A DNA stretch of 64,000 nt, taken from the NCBI GenBank assembly GCA_963662905.2, contig CAXXFD010000003.1:1612001-1676000 (forward strand), read 5' to 3'. The translations under genes were made by a program, and so were the position numbers. Shown piece after piece: positions 25,714 to 34,061 of this stretch. The first letter of the stretch is position 1, and every line of letters begins with the position of its first letter. The notes beneath the pieces are model-generated. The model worked only from the letters and a program-made list of their open reading frames with translations. It ran no database searches and was not told the DNA's origin. The DNA is from G963662905 sp963662905 (lineage in GTDB: Bacteria; Bacteroidota; Bacteroidia; Bacteroidales; WRLA01).

Positions 25714-27993
25714 TTAATTCACGATTTTAAGTTTGGCAAAGCGCAGAAGGAGCTGTTTTTGTCCTACTCCGTGAAAAAACACACTGGCTTTTTTATTGGC
25801 TCCGCTACCTTCCACATTCACAACTTTTCCACGGCCAAAGCGAAGATGTTCCACTTCCATCCCTGCCTGTATTTCTTCACTACTTGCTGCAATAGCCTCT
25901 TTGCTTTTCTTAGGTTCAATTTTCTTGAATTTTGATTGATCCGTTTTGAGCATCAATTTGGGCATCGCACCTTCTGTTGAAAAAGAATCCTTGACCGGCA
26001 CTTTGGCTTTTTGTGCACTCTGGATGAATTCGGGATTAATTTCTTCAAGAAAACGGCTGGGCTCGCAAAAAGTAAGGTTTCCCCAGCGATAGCGGTTATC
26101 TGCATAAGTTAAAAACAACCTTTTTTCCGCTCTGGTTACTGCAACGTAAAACAAGCGGCGTTCTTCCTCAAGATCTGCCCGGACGGTGAGCGATTGCGCC
26201 GAGGGAAACAGGTTTTCTTCCAAACCGACCACATATACATAAGGAAACTCCAGCCCTTTTGCTGCATGTATGGTCATCAACGAAACTTTATTTGGATCAT
26301 CATCTTTTTCATCGGCATCAGTAAGCAGGGCGATATCCTGCATAAACTGATCCAATGTACGGATGCTTTGATCCGTTTCTTCATCGCCCAACTGAACTTC
26401 ATCGGTTTCGGTAAAATCTTTGATTGCGTTAAGGATTTCCTCAATATTTTCGAGCCGGCTCACGCCTTCAGGGCTTTTATCCTGGTCGAGGCTTCGCCAG
26501 ATTCCACTAGTATAAGCAATGGATTTGGCCAGGTCAAATGCCGGGCGTGTTTTCAACTGTGCAGAAAAACTACGGATCATATTGGCAAAAGCCGTCACTT
26601 TTCCCGCAGCGGCACTGTTTATCCCAACATTGTATGCCATCGGATTAAGCAATACGTCCCACAAACTAAGCTCTGCTTTATCGGCAGCAATTGTGAGGCG
26701 TTCGAGTGTTGTATTGCCAATGCCGCGTGCCGGATAATTGATTACCCGCCGCAAAGCATCTTCGTCTTTTTGATTGATCACCAAACGGAAGTAAGCCAGT
26801 AAATCCTTAATTTCCTTTCGTTTATAAAAACTCAAACCGCCATAGATCCGATAAGGGATATTTTGTTTGCGCAAAGCCTCTTCCAAAGACCTTGACTGCG
26901 CATTAGTACGGTATAAAATGGCGAAAGCATCGTTTGGTGCATGGTCGTTCATTTTTATCTCAAAAATACTTCCGGCAACTTTTACCCCTTCCTCATTATC
27001 GGTTGCTGCTTTGATTAACTGGATTTTTTCGCCTTCATCGTTTTGTGTCCATACTTCTTTAAAAATCTGTTCTTTATTATGTTTGATGACGCTATTGGCT
27101 GCCTGCACAATAACTTTTGTGCTGCGGTAATTTTGTTCCAGTTTGATCGTTTGCAGGTCAGGATAATCTTTCCGAAAATTCAGGATATTCTGGATATTGG
27201 CACCGCGAAAGGCATAAATAGATTGAGCATCATCGCCCACAACACAAATATTTTCGTTATCCGCCGCCAACTTTTTCACAATCAGATATTGAGCATAATT
27301 GGTATCCTGATACTCATCTACAAGTATGTAGCGAAAGCGTTTTTGGTATTTATGGAGTGCATCGGGAAAATCGCGTAAAAGCACATTCATATTAAAAAGC
27401 AGGTCATCAAAATCCATGGCCTGTGCCTTAAATAAGCGCTTATTATAAATTGTATAGATACGCCCTGTTTCCGGTCGCGTGGCATACTTATCCTGCTGCA
27501 CAAGCTCTGCATTGTTATTGTAATCTGCAGGGCTTAGCAGGTTGGATTTAGCCGACGAAATCCTGTGCAAAACAACATTAGGTTTATAGATTTTATTATC
27601 CAAATTCAATTCTTTAACAATGGCCGAAATAAGCCGTTTGCTATCATCGCTATCATAGATTGTAAAATTACTGGGATAGCCCAGCTTTTCGCTTTCAGCC
27701 CGAAGCACACGTGCAAAAATTGAGTGGAAAGTGCCCATCCAAACATTCTTTCCTTCACTGCTGCTGATCAGCTTAATAATCCGTTCTTTCATCTCCCGGG
27801 CGGCCTTATTGGTAAATGTCAGTGCAAGAATATTGAAAGCATCTACTCCCTGTTCCAGTAAAAAAGCCACACGGTGGGTAAGCACCCTGGTTTTCCCCGA
27901 GCCCGCTCCGGCAATCACCATCACAGGCCCATCAATAGCTGTTACGGCTTCCTTTTGAGGCTCATTTAATCCATCCAGTATGTTTTTTTTCAT
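25714..27993 (-). CDS. pcrA: ATP-dependent DNA helicase PcrA/UvrD
   Basis: The 759-residue protein has the superfamily 1A helicase motifs: the Q-motif near GLNEPQKEAV, Walker A AGAGSGKTR, motif Ia LTFTNKAAREM, Walker B VDEYQDTN, motif III GDDAQSIYAFRGA, motif IV QNYRS, and motif V/VI TIHAAKGLEFPYV and YVAVTRAEKRL. The extreme C-terminus carries the Tudor-like region (EVEHLRFGRGKV) that binds RNA polymerase in PcrA and UvrD. It unwinds DNA 3' to 5' in repair and in clearing transcription conflicts. It is divergent from the PKD lipoprotein gene, with opposing -7 elements only a base apart. Confidence 0.96.
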   Translation of the reverse strand: MKKNILDGLNEPQKEAVTAIDGPVMVIAGAGSGKTRVLTHRVAFLLEQGVDAFNILALTFTNKAAREMKERIIKLISSSEGKNVWMGTFHSIFARVLRAESEKLGYPSNFTIYDSDDSKRLISAIVKELNLDNKIYKPNVVLHRISSAKSNLLSPADYNNNAELVQQDKYATRPETGRIYTIYNKRLFKAQAMDFDDLLFNMNVLLRDFPDALHKYQKRFRYILVDEYQDTNYAQYLIVKKLAADNENICVVGDDAQSIYAFRGANIQNILNFRKDYPDLQTIKLEQNYRSTKVIVQAANSVIKHNKEQIFKEVWTQNDEGEKIQLIKAATDNEEGVKVAGSIFEIKMNDHAPNDAFAILYRTNAQSRSLEEALRKQNIPYRIYGGLSFYKRKEIKDLLAYFRLVINQKDEDALRRVINYPARGIGNTTLERLTIAADKAELSLWDVLLNPMAYNVGINSAAAGKVTAFANMIRSFSAQLKTRPAFDLAKSIAYTSGIWRSLDQDKSPEGVSRLENIEEILNAIKDFTETDEVQLGDEETDQSIRTLDQFMQDIALLTDADEKDDDPNKVSLMTIHAAKGLEFPYVYVVGLEENLFPSAQSLTVRADLEEERRLFYVAVTRAEKRLFLTYADNRYRWGNLTFCEPSRFLEEINPEFIQSAQKAKVPVKDSFSTEGAMPKLMLKTDQSKFKKIEPKKSKEAIAASSEEIQAGMEVEHLRFGRGKVVNVEGSGANKKASVFFHGVGQKQLLLRFAKLKIVN

Positions 27994-28014
27994 TTCCTCT
28001 TATTATATATCGGT

Positions 28015-28022
28015 CAAAATTA
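28015..28022 (-). promoter_or_regulatory. Candidate -7 element of pcrA
   Basis: The minus strand reads TAATTTTG (TAnnTTTG), about 21 nt upstream of the pcrA start. It abuts the plus-strand element at 28024-28031. Confidence 0.4.
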
Positions 28023-28023
28023 A

Positions 28024-28031
28024 TACTTTTG
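28024..28031 (+). promoter_or_regulatory. Candidate -7 element of the PKD lipoprotein gene
   Basis: TACTTTTG matches TAnnTTTG and lies about 52 nt before the ATG at 28084. It is separated by one base from the opposing pcrA element, so the two promoters may compete. Confidence 0.45.
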
Positions 28032-28083
28032 GCCTTGAACGAATCACCCTTATTCCGGGAGTTTTTAACAAATTTATCATATC

Positions 28084-28464
28084 ATGCTATTAAACAGAAA
28101 GATAACTCTATTATTTTTGATAAGCATACCGCTCATTTTATCATTCTCTTCGTGCATGAAAGGGGATGAAAACAATAATCAAAACTTTGATGACCCTGTG
28201 GCCAGCTTTTCCTGGACAACAGAAAACATTGAAGATTATAAAGTCAAAGTGTACTTCAAAAATAATTCGGAATATGCCGATCAGTATCAATGGGATTTTG
28301 GTGATGGATCACCGCTAAACTACAGTAGCGAGCCCTCGCATGTTTATCCGCAATCCAGCACGAAACCCAATGAATTTACGGTAATTTTAAAAGCTACAAA
28401 CAGTGAAGACGGGCGGTTTAACAGGCGATCAAGGGTTATTGCGATAGAGCCTTTCGGGAAATAA
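28084..28464 (+). CDS. PKD-domain lipoprotein
   Basis: The 126-residue protein has a lipoprotein signal peptide: basic start, hydrophobic core, and SFSSC with Cys24 as the lipidation site. A short Asn/Asp-rich linker follows. Residues of about 38-122 form one PKD (immunoglobulin-like) domain, with the hallmark YQWDFGDGSP and a later HVYPQ. It should sit in the outer or inner membrane as a small binding or structural module. No enzyme domain is present, and the partner is unknown. It stands alone between pcrA (divergent) and rpsT (own promoter). Confidence 0.85.
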   Translation: MLLNRKITLLFLISIPLILSFSSCMKGDENNNQNFDDPVASFSWTTENIEDYKVKVYFKNNSEYADQYQWDFGDGSPLNYSSEPSHVYPQSSTKPNEFTVILKATNSEDGRFNRRSRVIAIEPFGK

Positions 28465-28541
28465 GCCGGTTTTGCATTGGATAGTCGGGATTAACCAAAA
28501 GATAACCAGTATTTTTTATTGCATTTTTTTTGGTAATTTCT

Positions 28542-28571
28542 TTGGAGGTTTAAATAATAATCATACCTTTG
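28542..28571 (+). promoter_or_regulatory. rpsT promoter
   Basis: TTG at 28542-28544, a 19-nt spacer, then TACCTTTG at 28564-28571. This is a near-ideal Bacteroidota promoter, 36 nt before the rpsT ATG. Confidence 0.65.
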
Positions 28572-28606
28572 CACTCCCAAAAATTTCATAGAAAAATATA
28601 AATGTA

Positions 28607-28858
28607 ATGGCAAATCATAAATCAGCACTTAAAAGAATCAGGCAGAACCAGAAAAGACGGTTAAGTAATCGTTATTATGGCAAGACAATGAGAAATGCAA
28701 TCAGGAAACTGAGAAACACAACAGATAAAGCAGAAGCAAGCACAAGTCTGCCTAAAGTTATTGCATTGATTGATAAAAATGCAAAACGAAATCTGATTCA
28801 CGATAATAAAGCTTCAAACCTGAAGTCGAAGCTGACGAAGCATGTAAATGCTTTATAA
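28607..28858 (+). CDS. rpsT: 30S ribosomal protein S20
   Basis: The 83-residue, very basic protein begins with MANHKSALKRIRQNQKRR, the typical S20 start, and continues as an all-helical protein that binds 16S rRNA near the base of the 30S body. The length is normal. It has its own strong promoter and a hairpin terminator just after the stop, so it is a single-gene transcript, as is common for rpsT. Confidence 0.97.
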   Translation: MANHKSALKRIRQNQKRRLSNRYYGKTMRNAIRKLRNTTDKAEASTSLPKVIALIDKNAKRNLIHDNKASNLKSKLTKHVNAL

Positions 28859-28880
28859 AAATATTCAGCAGTAATTGCAG

Positions 28881-28912
28881 AAAAAGCTCTACATTCGTAG
28901 GGCTTTTTTTAT
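28881..28912 (+). terminator. Intrinsic terminator of rpsT
   Basis: AGCTCTAC pairs with GTAGGGCT (one G-U) across ATTC, followed by seven T residues. It ends eight bases before the radC start. Confidence 0.8.
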
Positions 28913-28919
28913 AACTGCT

Positions 28920-29606
28920 ATGAAGAAAACAACAATCAAAGAATGGGAAGAATCCGACCGGCCACGGGAAAAACTTCTCGAACAAGGCGCCTCTGCCCTA
29001 TCGATTGCAGAACTAATGGCCATTTTGATGGGATCGGGCAATGCACGCGAAAACGCTGTAGAACTCGCAAGACGCATATTGCACGATGCCAATGACAACC
29101 TGGTAGAATTATCCCGGAAATCAATCAGTGAATTTACTGTATATAATGGTGTTGGCCCGGCCAAGGCGGTTTCAATAGTCGCAGGGCTGGAGTTGGGCAA
29201 AAGAAGAATGCGCGCCGAAGCCCTCAAAAAGAAAAAAATCAGCAGTTCCAGAGATGCTTTTGAGCTGCTCCGCGCTCATTTGATGGATCTGCGGCACGAA
29301 GAATTCTGGATTATCCTGCTCGACAGGGCCAATAACGTGTTGAGTTCAAAAATAATTGGCGAAGGAGGGCTTACAGGTACTATTGCCGATCCAAAAAAAA
29401 TATTTCGTATTGCCCTAGAAAACGGCGCCTGCGGTATTATTCTTTGCCACAACCACCCCTCTGATAACCTCACGCCAAGCCAACCCGACATCGCCATTAC
29501 AAAAAAACTAAAAGACAGTGGACAAATCCTCGACATAAACATTTTGGATCATCTGATTTTTGGTGCATCCTCTTATTATAGTTTTGCCGATGAAGGTATT
29601 TTGTGA
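28920..29606 (+). CDS. radC: RadC family JAB/MPN domain protein
   Basis: I start at the ATG at 28920; the longer frame from 28875 would include the rpsT terminator. The 228-residue product has the N-terminal UPF0758 helix-hairpin-helix part (YNGVGPAKA) and a C-terminal JAMM metalloprotease-like domain. The metal ligands are preserved in HNHPSDNLTPSQPD. The usual Gly after HNHPS is Asp here, a small departure from consensus. Despite its name, RadC is not shown to be a repair enzyme, and its role is uncertain. It is the last plus-strand gene before the 435-bp gap facing eno. Confidence 0.92.
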   Translation: MKKTTIKEWEESDRPREKLLEQGASALSIAELMAILMGSGNARENAVELARRILHDANDNLVELSRKSISEFTVYNGVGPAKAVSIVAGLELGKRRMRAEALKKKKISSSRDAFELLRAHLMDLRHEEFWIILLDRANNVLSSKIIGEGGLTGTIADPKKIFRIALENGACGIILCHNHPSDNLTPSQPDIAITKKLKDSGQILDINILDHLIFGASSYYSFADEGIL

Positions 29607-29768
29607 TTTTTTTGCAGTCTTTTCCAAAATTATTTACATTTCCGCTCAAACAAGCGCCCTTAATCTTGTTTGACAAATGGTATAATTGGCCAAAACAGGA
29701 TGAAATATCAGGTGCTTTTGATCCCTAATTTTCCACCCTGTTTTTCACTCATCATCTAAAAAGGGCCT

Positions 29769-29844
29769 TTCATCACGAAAAACGCCCCCTTCATACAATA
29801 AGTCAAAAAATCCTTGACACGAGCAAAACGGCTTTGTAATTTAG
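29769..29844 (+). promoter_or_regulatory. Conserved upstream block plus promoter of a candidate small RNA
   Basis: CATCACGAAAAAC (from 29771) and ATACAATAAGTCAAAAAA also occur, in the same order and spacing, before the 67-residue-protein gene at 55186. The block ends in TTGACA at 29814-29819. After 20 nt comes TAATTTAG at 29837-29844, one base off TAnnTTTG. Finding this twice beside a good promoter suggests a shared control element. Confidence 0.5.
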
Positions 29845-29986
29845 CATCACAATGCAATTGAGAAAAGTATTTAAGAGTCTTTTCAGAGTGTAATAATTCC
29901 TTTCTTATACTCGGGATTTTTTCAGCACCTTTTACCTTAGACCTGACAATCAGGCTTCCCTCCCGGGAAGCCTGTATTGTTTTTGC
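29845..29986 (+). ncRNA. Candidate small RNA or micropeptide transcript
   Basis: Between the promoter at 29814-29844 and the terminator at 29953-29986 lies about 100 nt with no conventional gene. It contains a GAAAAG/CTTTTC stem and a 13-codon ATG frame at 29852-29893 that would encode a short basic peptide. A leaderless micropeptide or a non-coding RNA both fit. No known RNA family was recognised. Confidence 0.35.
29953..29986 (+). terminator. Intrinsic terminator of the candidate small RNA
   Basis: CAGGCTTCCC pairs perfectly with GGGAAGCCTG across TCCC, followed by TATTGTTTTT. Confidence 0.7.
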
Positions 29987-29991
29987 CATAA

Positions 29992-30018
29992 AAAAACCCA
30001 CACCGAAGTGCAGGTTTC
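29992..30018 (-). terminator. Intrinsic terminator of eno
   Basis: On the minus strand, ACCTGCAC-TTCG-GTGTGGGT forms an 8-bp stem (with two G-U pairs) closed by a stable tetraloop and followed by seven T residues, 24 bp past the eno stop. Confidence 0.8.
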
Positions 30019-30041
30019 TATTCAAAAAGGAGAACGCTGAA

Positions 30042-31331
30042 TTATTTTGCAAAGCGGAATGATTTTCCGGGATAAATTGCATCGTCTCCAAGAATTTCTT
30101 CGATACGCAGCAATTGGTTATACTTGGCTATACGATCGGTACGGCTGGCAGAACCAGTTTTAATCTGACCTGTATTTAATGCAACAGCAAGGTCAGCAAT
30201 TGTAGTATCTTCAGTTTCACCTGAACGGTGGCTCATCACAGCGGTATAAGAATTGCGGTAAGCCAGGTTTACAGCATCTATTGTTTCGGAGAGCGAACCG
30301 ATTTGATTCACTTTTACAAGGATTGAATTTGCCACCTGCTTGTCAATACCTTCCTGCAGACGTTTGCTGTTGGTTACGAAAAGGTCATCACCGACCAGCT
30401 GAATTTTGTTACCAATAAGGTCAGTAAGTGTTTTCCAGCCACTCCAGTCGTCTTCTGCCATACCATCTTCAATGGAGATAATGGGATATTTCTCGGTCCA
30501 TTCTTTCCAGAAACTGGCCATCTCGTTTGGATTCAGTTTTTCACCGGTTGACCATTTGAGGTGGTACATATTTTCTTCGGGGAGGAAAAACTCTGAGGAA
30601 GCCGGATCGAGTGCGATGAAAATATCTTCACCCGGACGGTAACCTGCTCTTTCAGTAGCTTCCATAATCAGCTTCAGGGCATCTTCGTTAGATTTCAGGT
30701 TAGGGGCAAAGCCACCTTCATCACCAACATTGGTAGAAAATCCTTGTGATTTCAGAACCTTGGCAAGGTTGTGGAATATTTCGGAGCCCATACGCAATGC
30801 TTCTGAGAAAGTAGGTGCACCAACGGGCATAATCATAAATTCCTGAAAATCTACGCTATTATCCGCATGACTACCCCCATTCAGGATATTCATCATAGGG
30901 ATCGGGAGTGTGTTTGCATTAACACCGCCCACATAGCGGAAAAGGTGTTGCCCTGTAATTTGAGCAGCAGCTTTGGCGCAGGCGAGGGAAACGCCCAGAA
31001 TAGCATTAGCACCGAGTACACCTTTATTGGGAGTTCCGTCAATCTCGAGCATTCTGCGGTCAATTGCATTTTGATCGGTTACATAGAAACCGTTAAGCTC
31101 TTCATTCAATGTTGTGTTTACATTGTGAACTGCTTTGAGGACACTTTTACCCAGGAACAGGGATTTATCGCCATCGCGAAGCTCTACGGCTTCATGGACA
31201 CCTGTTGATGCTCCTGAGGGTACGGCTGCACGGCCAAATGCCCCACTATCTGTTACTACTTCTACTTCTACTGTTGGGTTCCCGCGGGAATCCAAAATCT
31301 GACGTGCATGTACATTAATAATTGAACTCAT
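30042..31331 (-). CDS. eno: Enolase
   Basis: The 429-residue enzyme converts 2-phosphoglycerate to phosphoenolpyruvate. Clear motifs are ARQILDSRGNPTVEVEV at the N-terminus, GGSHADNSVDFQEFMI, the Mg-binding GDDLFVTN, and the signature SHRSGETEDTTIADLAV with catalytic residues. The length is standard. It lies just downstream of rplQ but is separated from it by a terminator, so it is its own transcript. Its 3' terminator faces the candidate small RNA. Confidence 0.97.
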   Translation of the reverse strand: MSSIINVHARQILDSRGNPTVEVEVVTDSGAFGRAAVPSGASTGVHEAVELRDGDKSLFLGKSVLKAVHNVNTTLNEELNGFYVTDQNAIDRRMLEIDGTPNKGVLGANAILGVSLACAKAAAQITGQHLFRYVGGVNANTLPIPMMNILNGGSHADNSVDFQEFMIMPVGAPTFSEALRMGSEIFHNLAKVLKSQGFSTNVGDEGGFAPNLKSNEDALKLIMEATERAGYRPGEDIFIALDPASSEFFLPEENMYHLKWSTGEKLNPNEMASFWKEWTEKYPIISIEDGMAEDDWSGWKTLTDLIGNKIQLVGDDLFVTNSKRLQEGIDKQVANSILVKVNQIGSLSETIDAVNLAYRNSYTAVMSHRSGETEDTTIADLAVALNTGQIKTGSASRTDRIAKYNQLLRIEEILGDDAIYPGKSFRFAK

Positions 31332-31383
31332 AAGTAATTTAGTTTATGAAAATTAAAAAGGTTAAAATTACACTTTTAACACA

Positions 31384-31422
31384 CAAAAAAAAAGGATAAA
31401 GCATTAAATTAACTTTATCCTT
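31384..31422 (-). terminator. Terminator at the end of the ribosomal protein cluster
   Basis: On the minus strand AAGGATAAAG pairs with CTTTATCCTT across an 11-base AT-rich loop, followed by a long T-run. It lies 27 bp beyond the rplQ stop. Confidence 0.85.
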
Positions 31423-31448
31423 AGTATAACGATATTATCGGTATTTCA

Positions 31449-31958
31449 TTATTCCTGAGCTGGTTCTTCAGGCTTATTTTCTACAGGTTTTACCTGACTT
31501 TCTGCCGGTGCAGCTGCTTCAGCTTTTTCCTCAGTCTTTTTTCTACGGCGGCGTCGGGTAGAGCGTGCTTTCCGTTCATCGGCCTGTGCAAGCATGTTTT
31601 CGTTATAATCAACGAGTTCGATCAGACACATCTCTGCATTGTCACCCAAGCGGTTGCCAGTTTTGAGGATACGGGTATAACCACCCGGACGATCCGCAAT
31701 TTTGGTAGCGATTTCCCTGAACAATTCGTTAACAGCTTCTTTATTTTGTAATTTGCGGAAAACCATTCTGCGCGAGTGCGTATTGTCTTCTTTCGAGCGG
31801 GTAATAATTGGCTCTACAAATGAACGAAGTTCTTTTGCTTTAGCTACAGTTGTCCTGATTCTTTTGTGGATAATCAGGGATGTAGCCATATTTGACAACA
31901 TTGCTTTACGGTGAGCAGCCGTTCTTCCAAGATGGTTGACTTTTTTACGGTGTCTCAT
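31449..31958 (-). CDS. rplQ: 50S ribosomal protein L17 with acidic C-terminal tail
   Basis: The first 120 or so residues are a normal L17 (MRHRKKVNHLGRTAAHRKAM start). Then a basic patch (RSTRRRRRKK, about 132-141) leads to a Glu/Ala/Pro-rich tail up to residue 169. Tailed L17 proteins are common in Bacteroidota; the role of the tail is unknown. It is the last gene of the alpha part of the cluster, directly after rpoA, and a terminator follows. Confidence 0.97.
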   Translation of the reverse strand: MRHRKKVNHLGRTAAHRKAMLSNMATSLIIHKRIRTTVAKAKELRSFVEPIITRSKEDNTHSRRMVFRKLQNKEAVNELFREIATKIADRPGGYTRILKTGNRLGDNAEMCLIELVDYNENMLAQADERKARSTRRRRRKKTEEKAEAAAPAESQVKPVENKPEEPAQE

Positions 31959-31963
31959 TGTTC

Positions 31964-32956
31964 TTATTCCTTATCTAATTTGTATTTTTCTACTTTCATT
32001 CCAAATTCGAGCCCTTTGGCAGCAACGAGTTCGTCCAGTTCAGTAAGTGATTTTTTACCAAAGTTTCTGAACTTGAGCAAGTCGTTTCTATTATAAGAGA
32101 CCAAATCGCCAAGGGATTCAACATCAGCTGCTTTGAGGCAGTTGAGTGCACGTACTGAAAGATCCATATCTACCAGTTTTGTTTTAAGGAGCTGGCGGAT
32201 ATGCAATGAGTTTTCATCAAATTCTTCAGTAACGGTTTTTTCTTCTGCATCAATAGTAATTTTCTCATCTGAGAAAAGCAGAAAGTGATGAATCAAAATC
32301 TTGGCCGCCTCTTTCAAAGCATCCTTTGGGTGGATGGAGCCATCGGTAGTGATTTCCATAACCAACTTTTCGTAGTCGGTTTTTTGTTCTACCCTATAAT
32401 TTTCGATATCGTATTTAACGTTACGGATTGGGGTATGGATGGAATCAATTGCAATGGTACCAATAGGGGCGTTAAGAGATTTGTTTTCATCAGCAGGAAC
32501 GTAGCCACGGCCTTTTTCAATGGAAATTTCCAGAGAAAGCTTAACGCTAGGTTCAAGGTGACAAATCACGTGTTCTGGATTGAGCACCTGGAATACAGAA
32601 AGGAATTTGTTGATGTCCCCTGCTTTGAAGACATCCTGATCTCCGATAACAATATTAACTTTTTCGCTTGATTCAGATTCGATCTGACGCTTAAAGCGGA
32701 TCTGCTTCAGGTTCAGGATAATTTCGACAATATCTTCCAAAACGCCTTCGATACTTGTAAACTCGTGGTCAACACCTTCGATGCGAACGGAAGTGATCGC
32801 GAAGCCCTCAAGGGAAGAGAGCAAAATTCTGCGCAATGCATTCCCGATAGTGATACCAAATCCTGGTTCGAGTGGACGGAATTCGAAAGTTCCCTCGAAT
32901 TCATCCGACTGAACCATTATAACTTTGTCAGGTTTTTGAAATGCTAAAATGGCCAT
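31964..32956 (-). CDS. rpoA: DNA-directed RNA polymerase subunit alpha
   Basis: The 330-residue protein has the alpha N-terminal dimerisation domain (GNALRRILLSSLEG) and the C-terminal domain (LKAADVESLGDLV, then LLKFRNFGKKSLTELDE) that contacts UP elements and activators. The length is normal. It lies between rpsD and rplQ in the standard alpha operon order, 5 bp from rplQ. rpoB and rpoC are not in the window. Confidence 0.98.
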   Translation of the reverse strand: MAILAFQKPDKVIMVQSDEFEGTFEFRPLEPGFGITIGNALRRILLSSLEGFAITSVRIEGVDHEFTSIEGVLEDIVEIILNLKQIRFKRQIESESSEKVNIVIGDQDVFKAGDINKFLSVFQVLNPEHVICHLEPSVKLSLEISIEKGRGYVPADENKSLNAPIGTIAIDSIHTPIRNVKYDIENYRVEQKTDYEKLVMEITTDGSIHPKDALKEAAKILIHHFLLFSDEKITIDAEEKTVTEEFDENSLHIRQLLKTKLVDMDLSVRALNCLKAADVESLGDLVSYNRNDLLKFRNFGKKSLTELDELVAAKGLEFGMKVEKYKLDKE

Positions 32957-32988
32957 AGGCTTCTACCTCGATCTCAGTTTATTAATTA

Positions 32989-33591
32989 TTACTTAGAATA
33001 CAATTCAACGATGAGCTGTTCTTTGATATTTTCTGGAATATCTTCTCGCTCAGGATAATTCATGAACTTACCAGCAACACGATCCTCGTCCCACTCAAGC
33101 CAGCCATACTGGGTGCGGTTTGCCAATGAACTGGTAATTGCTTCAAGTGATTTTGATTTTTCGCGTACACTGATAATATCACCAGGGCGCACTGAATAAC
33201 TTGGCACGTTTGTAAGCTGACCATTAACCATAATATGGCGGTGTGACACCAACTGACGGGCAGCAGCACGTGTTGGGGCAATACCCAAACGGTAAACTAC
33301 ATTATCTAAACGTGCTTCGATAAGCTGGAGCAGGATTTCACCTGTAATCCCTTTTTTCTTGGCTGCACGCTCAAAAATGTTACGGAATTGACGTTCCAGA
33401 ATACCGTAAGTATATTTAGCTTTTTGTTTCTCGGCTAGCTGAATACCATATTCAGATTGCTTGGATCTTCTGCGGGAGTTGCCATGTTGTCCCGGAGGAT
33501 AATTTTTCTTCTCGAAATACTTATCGGGCCCGTAAATAGCTTCTTTGAATTTACGCGCGATTTTAGTTTTGGGGCCAATATATCTTGCCAT
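32989..33591 (-). CDS. rpsD: 30S ribosomal protein S4
   Basis: The 200-residue protein starts with MARYIGPKTKIARKF and contains the S4 RNA-binding domain (ARLDNVVYRLGIAPTRAAAR, then HIMVNG). It lacks the zinc-binding cysteines of some S4 proteins, so it is the C-minus form. S4 nucleates 30S assembly, and in many bacteria it represses its own operon. Order is rpsK, rpsD, rpoA. Confidence 0.98.
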   Translation of the reverse strand: MARYIGPKTKIARKFKEAIYGPDKYFEKKNYPPGQHGNSRRRSKQSEYGIQLAEKQKAKYTYGILERQFRNIFERAAKKKGITGEILLQLIEARLDNVVYRLGIAPTRAAARQLVSHRHIMVNGQLTNVPSYSVRPGDIISVREKSKSLEAITSSLANRTQYGWLEWDEDRVAGKFMNYPEREDIPENIKEQLIVELYSK

Positions 33592-33629
33592 GGACTAAAT
33601 CTTTTTTAAATACAACAATAATTCAACAA

Positions 33630-34028
33630 TTACACTCTCCTGCGTTTCGGTGGACGGCAGCCATTATGTGGCAGAGGTGTGATATCTTTTATTTCAGTAA
33701 CCTCAATTCCGGCACCATGAATAGTACGGATAGCCGATTCTCGCCCGCTACCAGGACCTTTTACATATACCTTAACTTTGCGCAGGCCCAGATCATAAGC
33801 AACTTTTGCACAATCTTCTGCTGCAGTTTGTGCAGCGTAAGGAGTGTTCTTTTTTGAGCCACGGAAGCCCATTTTACCGGCAGATGCCCAGGAAATAACC
33901 TGTCCATTGTTATTTGTCAGCGTAATAATGATATTGTTGAAGGTAGCACTTACAAAAGCTTTTCCAACCGCTTCAACTTTTACAACCCTTTTTTTGGTTG
34001 TCTTACCGCTTTTTCCACTTTTAGCCAT
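33630..34028 (-). CDS. rpsK: 30S ribosomal protein S11
   Basis: The 132-residue protein has a short Lys-rich N-terminal extension and then the S11 core: ATFNNIIITLTN, GFRGSKKNTPYAAQ, and the C-terminal HNGCRPPKRRRV. It sits on the 30S platform near the mRNA exit. It is located between rpsM and rpsD. Confidence 0.98.
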   Translation of the reverse strand: MAKSGKSGKTTKKRVVKVEAVGKAFVSATFNNIIITLTNNNGQVISWASAGKMGFRGSKKNTPYAAQTAAEDCAKVAYDLGLRKVKVYVKGPGSGRESAIRTIHGAGIEVTEIKDITPLPHNGCRPPKRRRV

Positions 34029-34061
34029 ATTATTTATATTCGTCTAATTATCAATCAAATA

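Larger units (their letters stand above)
29607..30041. other. 435-bp intergenic region between radC and eno
   Basis: It contains a 9-bp stem TCAAACAAG/CTTGTTTGA at 29646-29673 just past radC. An inverted GAAAAACAGG-type box lies at 29737-29751. A block shared with the 55.1 kb region spans 29769-29816, followed by a promoter at 29814-29844, a candidate small transcript at 29845-29986, and the eno terminator at 29992-30018. The minus-strand frame at 29756-30091 crosses all of these and is not credible. Confidence 0.6.

Noticed and set aside
29669..29689. TTGACA followed by TATAAT near 29670, looking like an E. coli sigma-70 promoter
   Set aside because: The spacing is only about five bases, far too short, and this phylum uses TTG/TAnnTTTG elements.
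29756..30091. 111-codon minus-strand frame overlapping the end of eno
   Set aside because: It crosses the eno terminator, the hairpin of the candidate small RNA and its promoter, and its product has no family features. It is most likely a chance frame.
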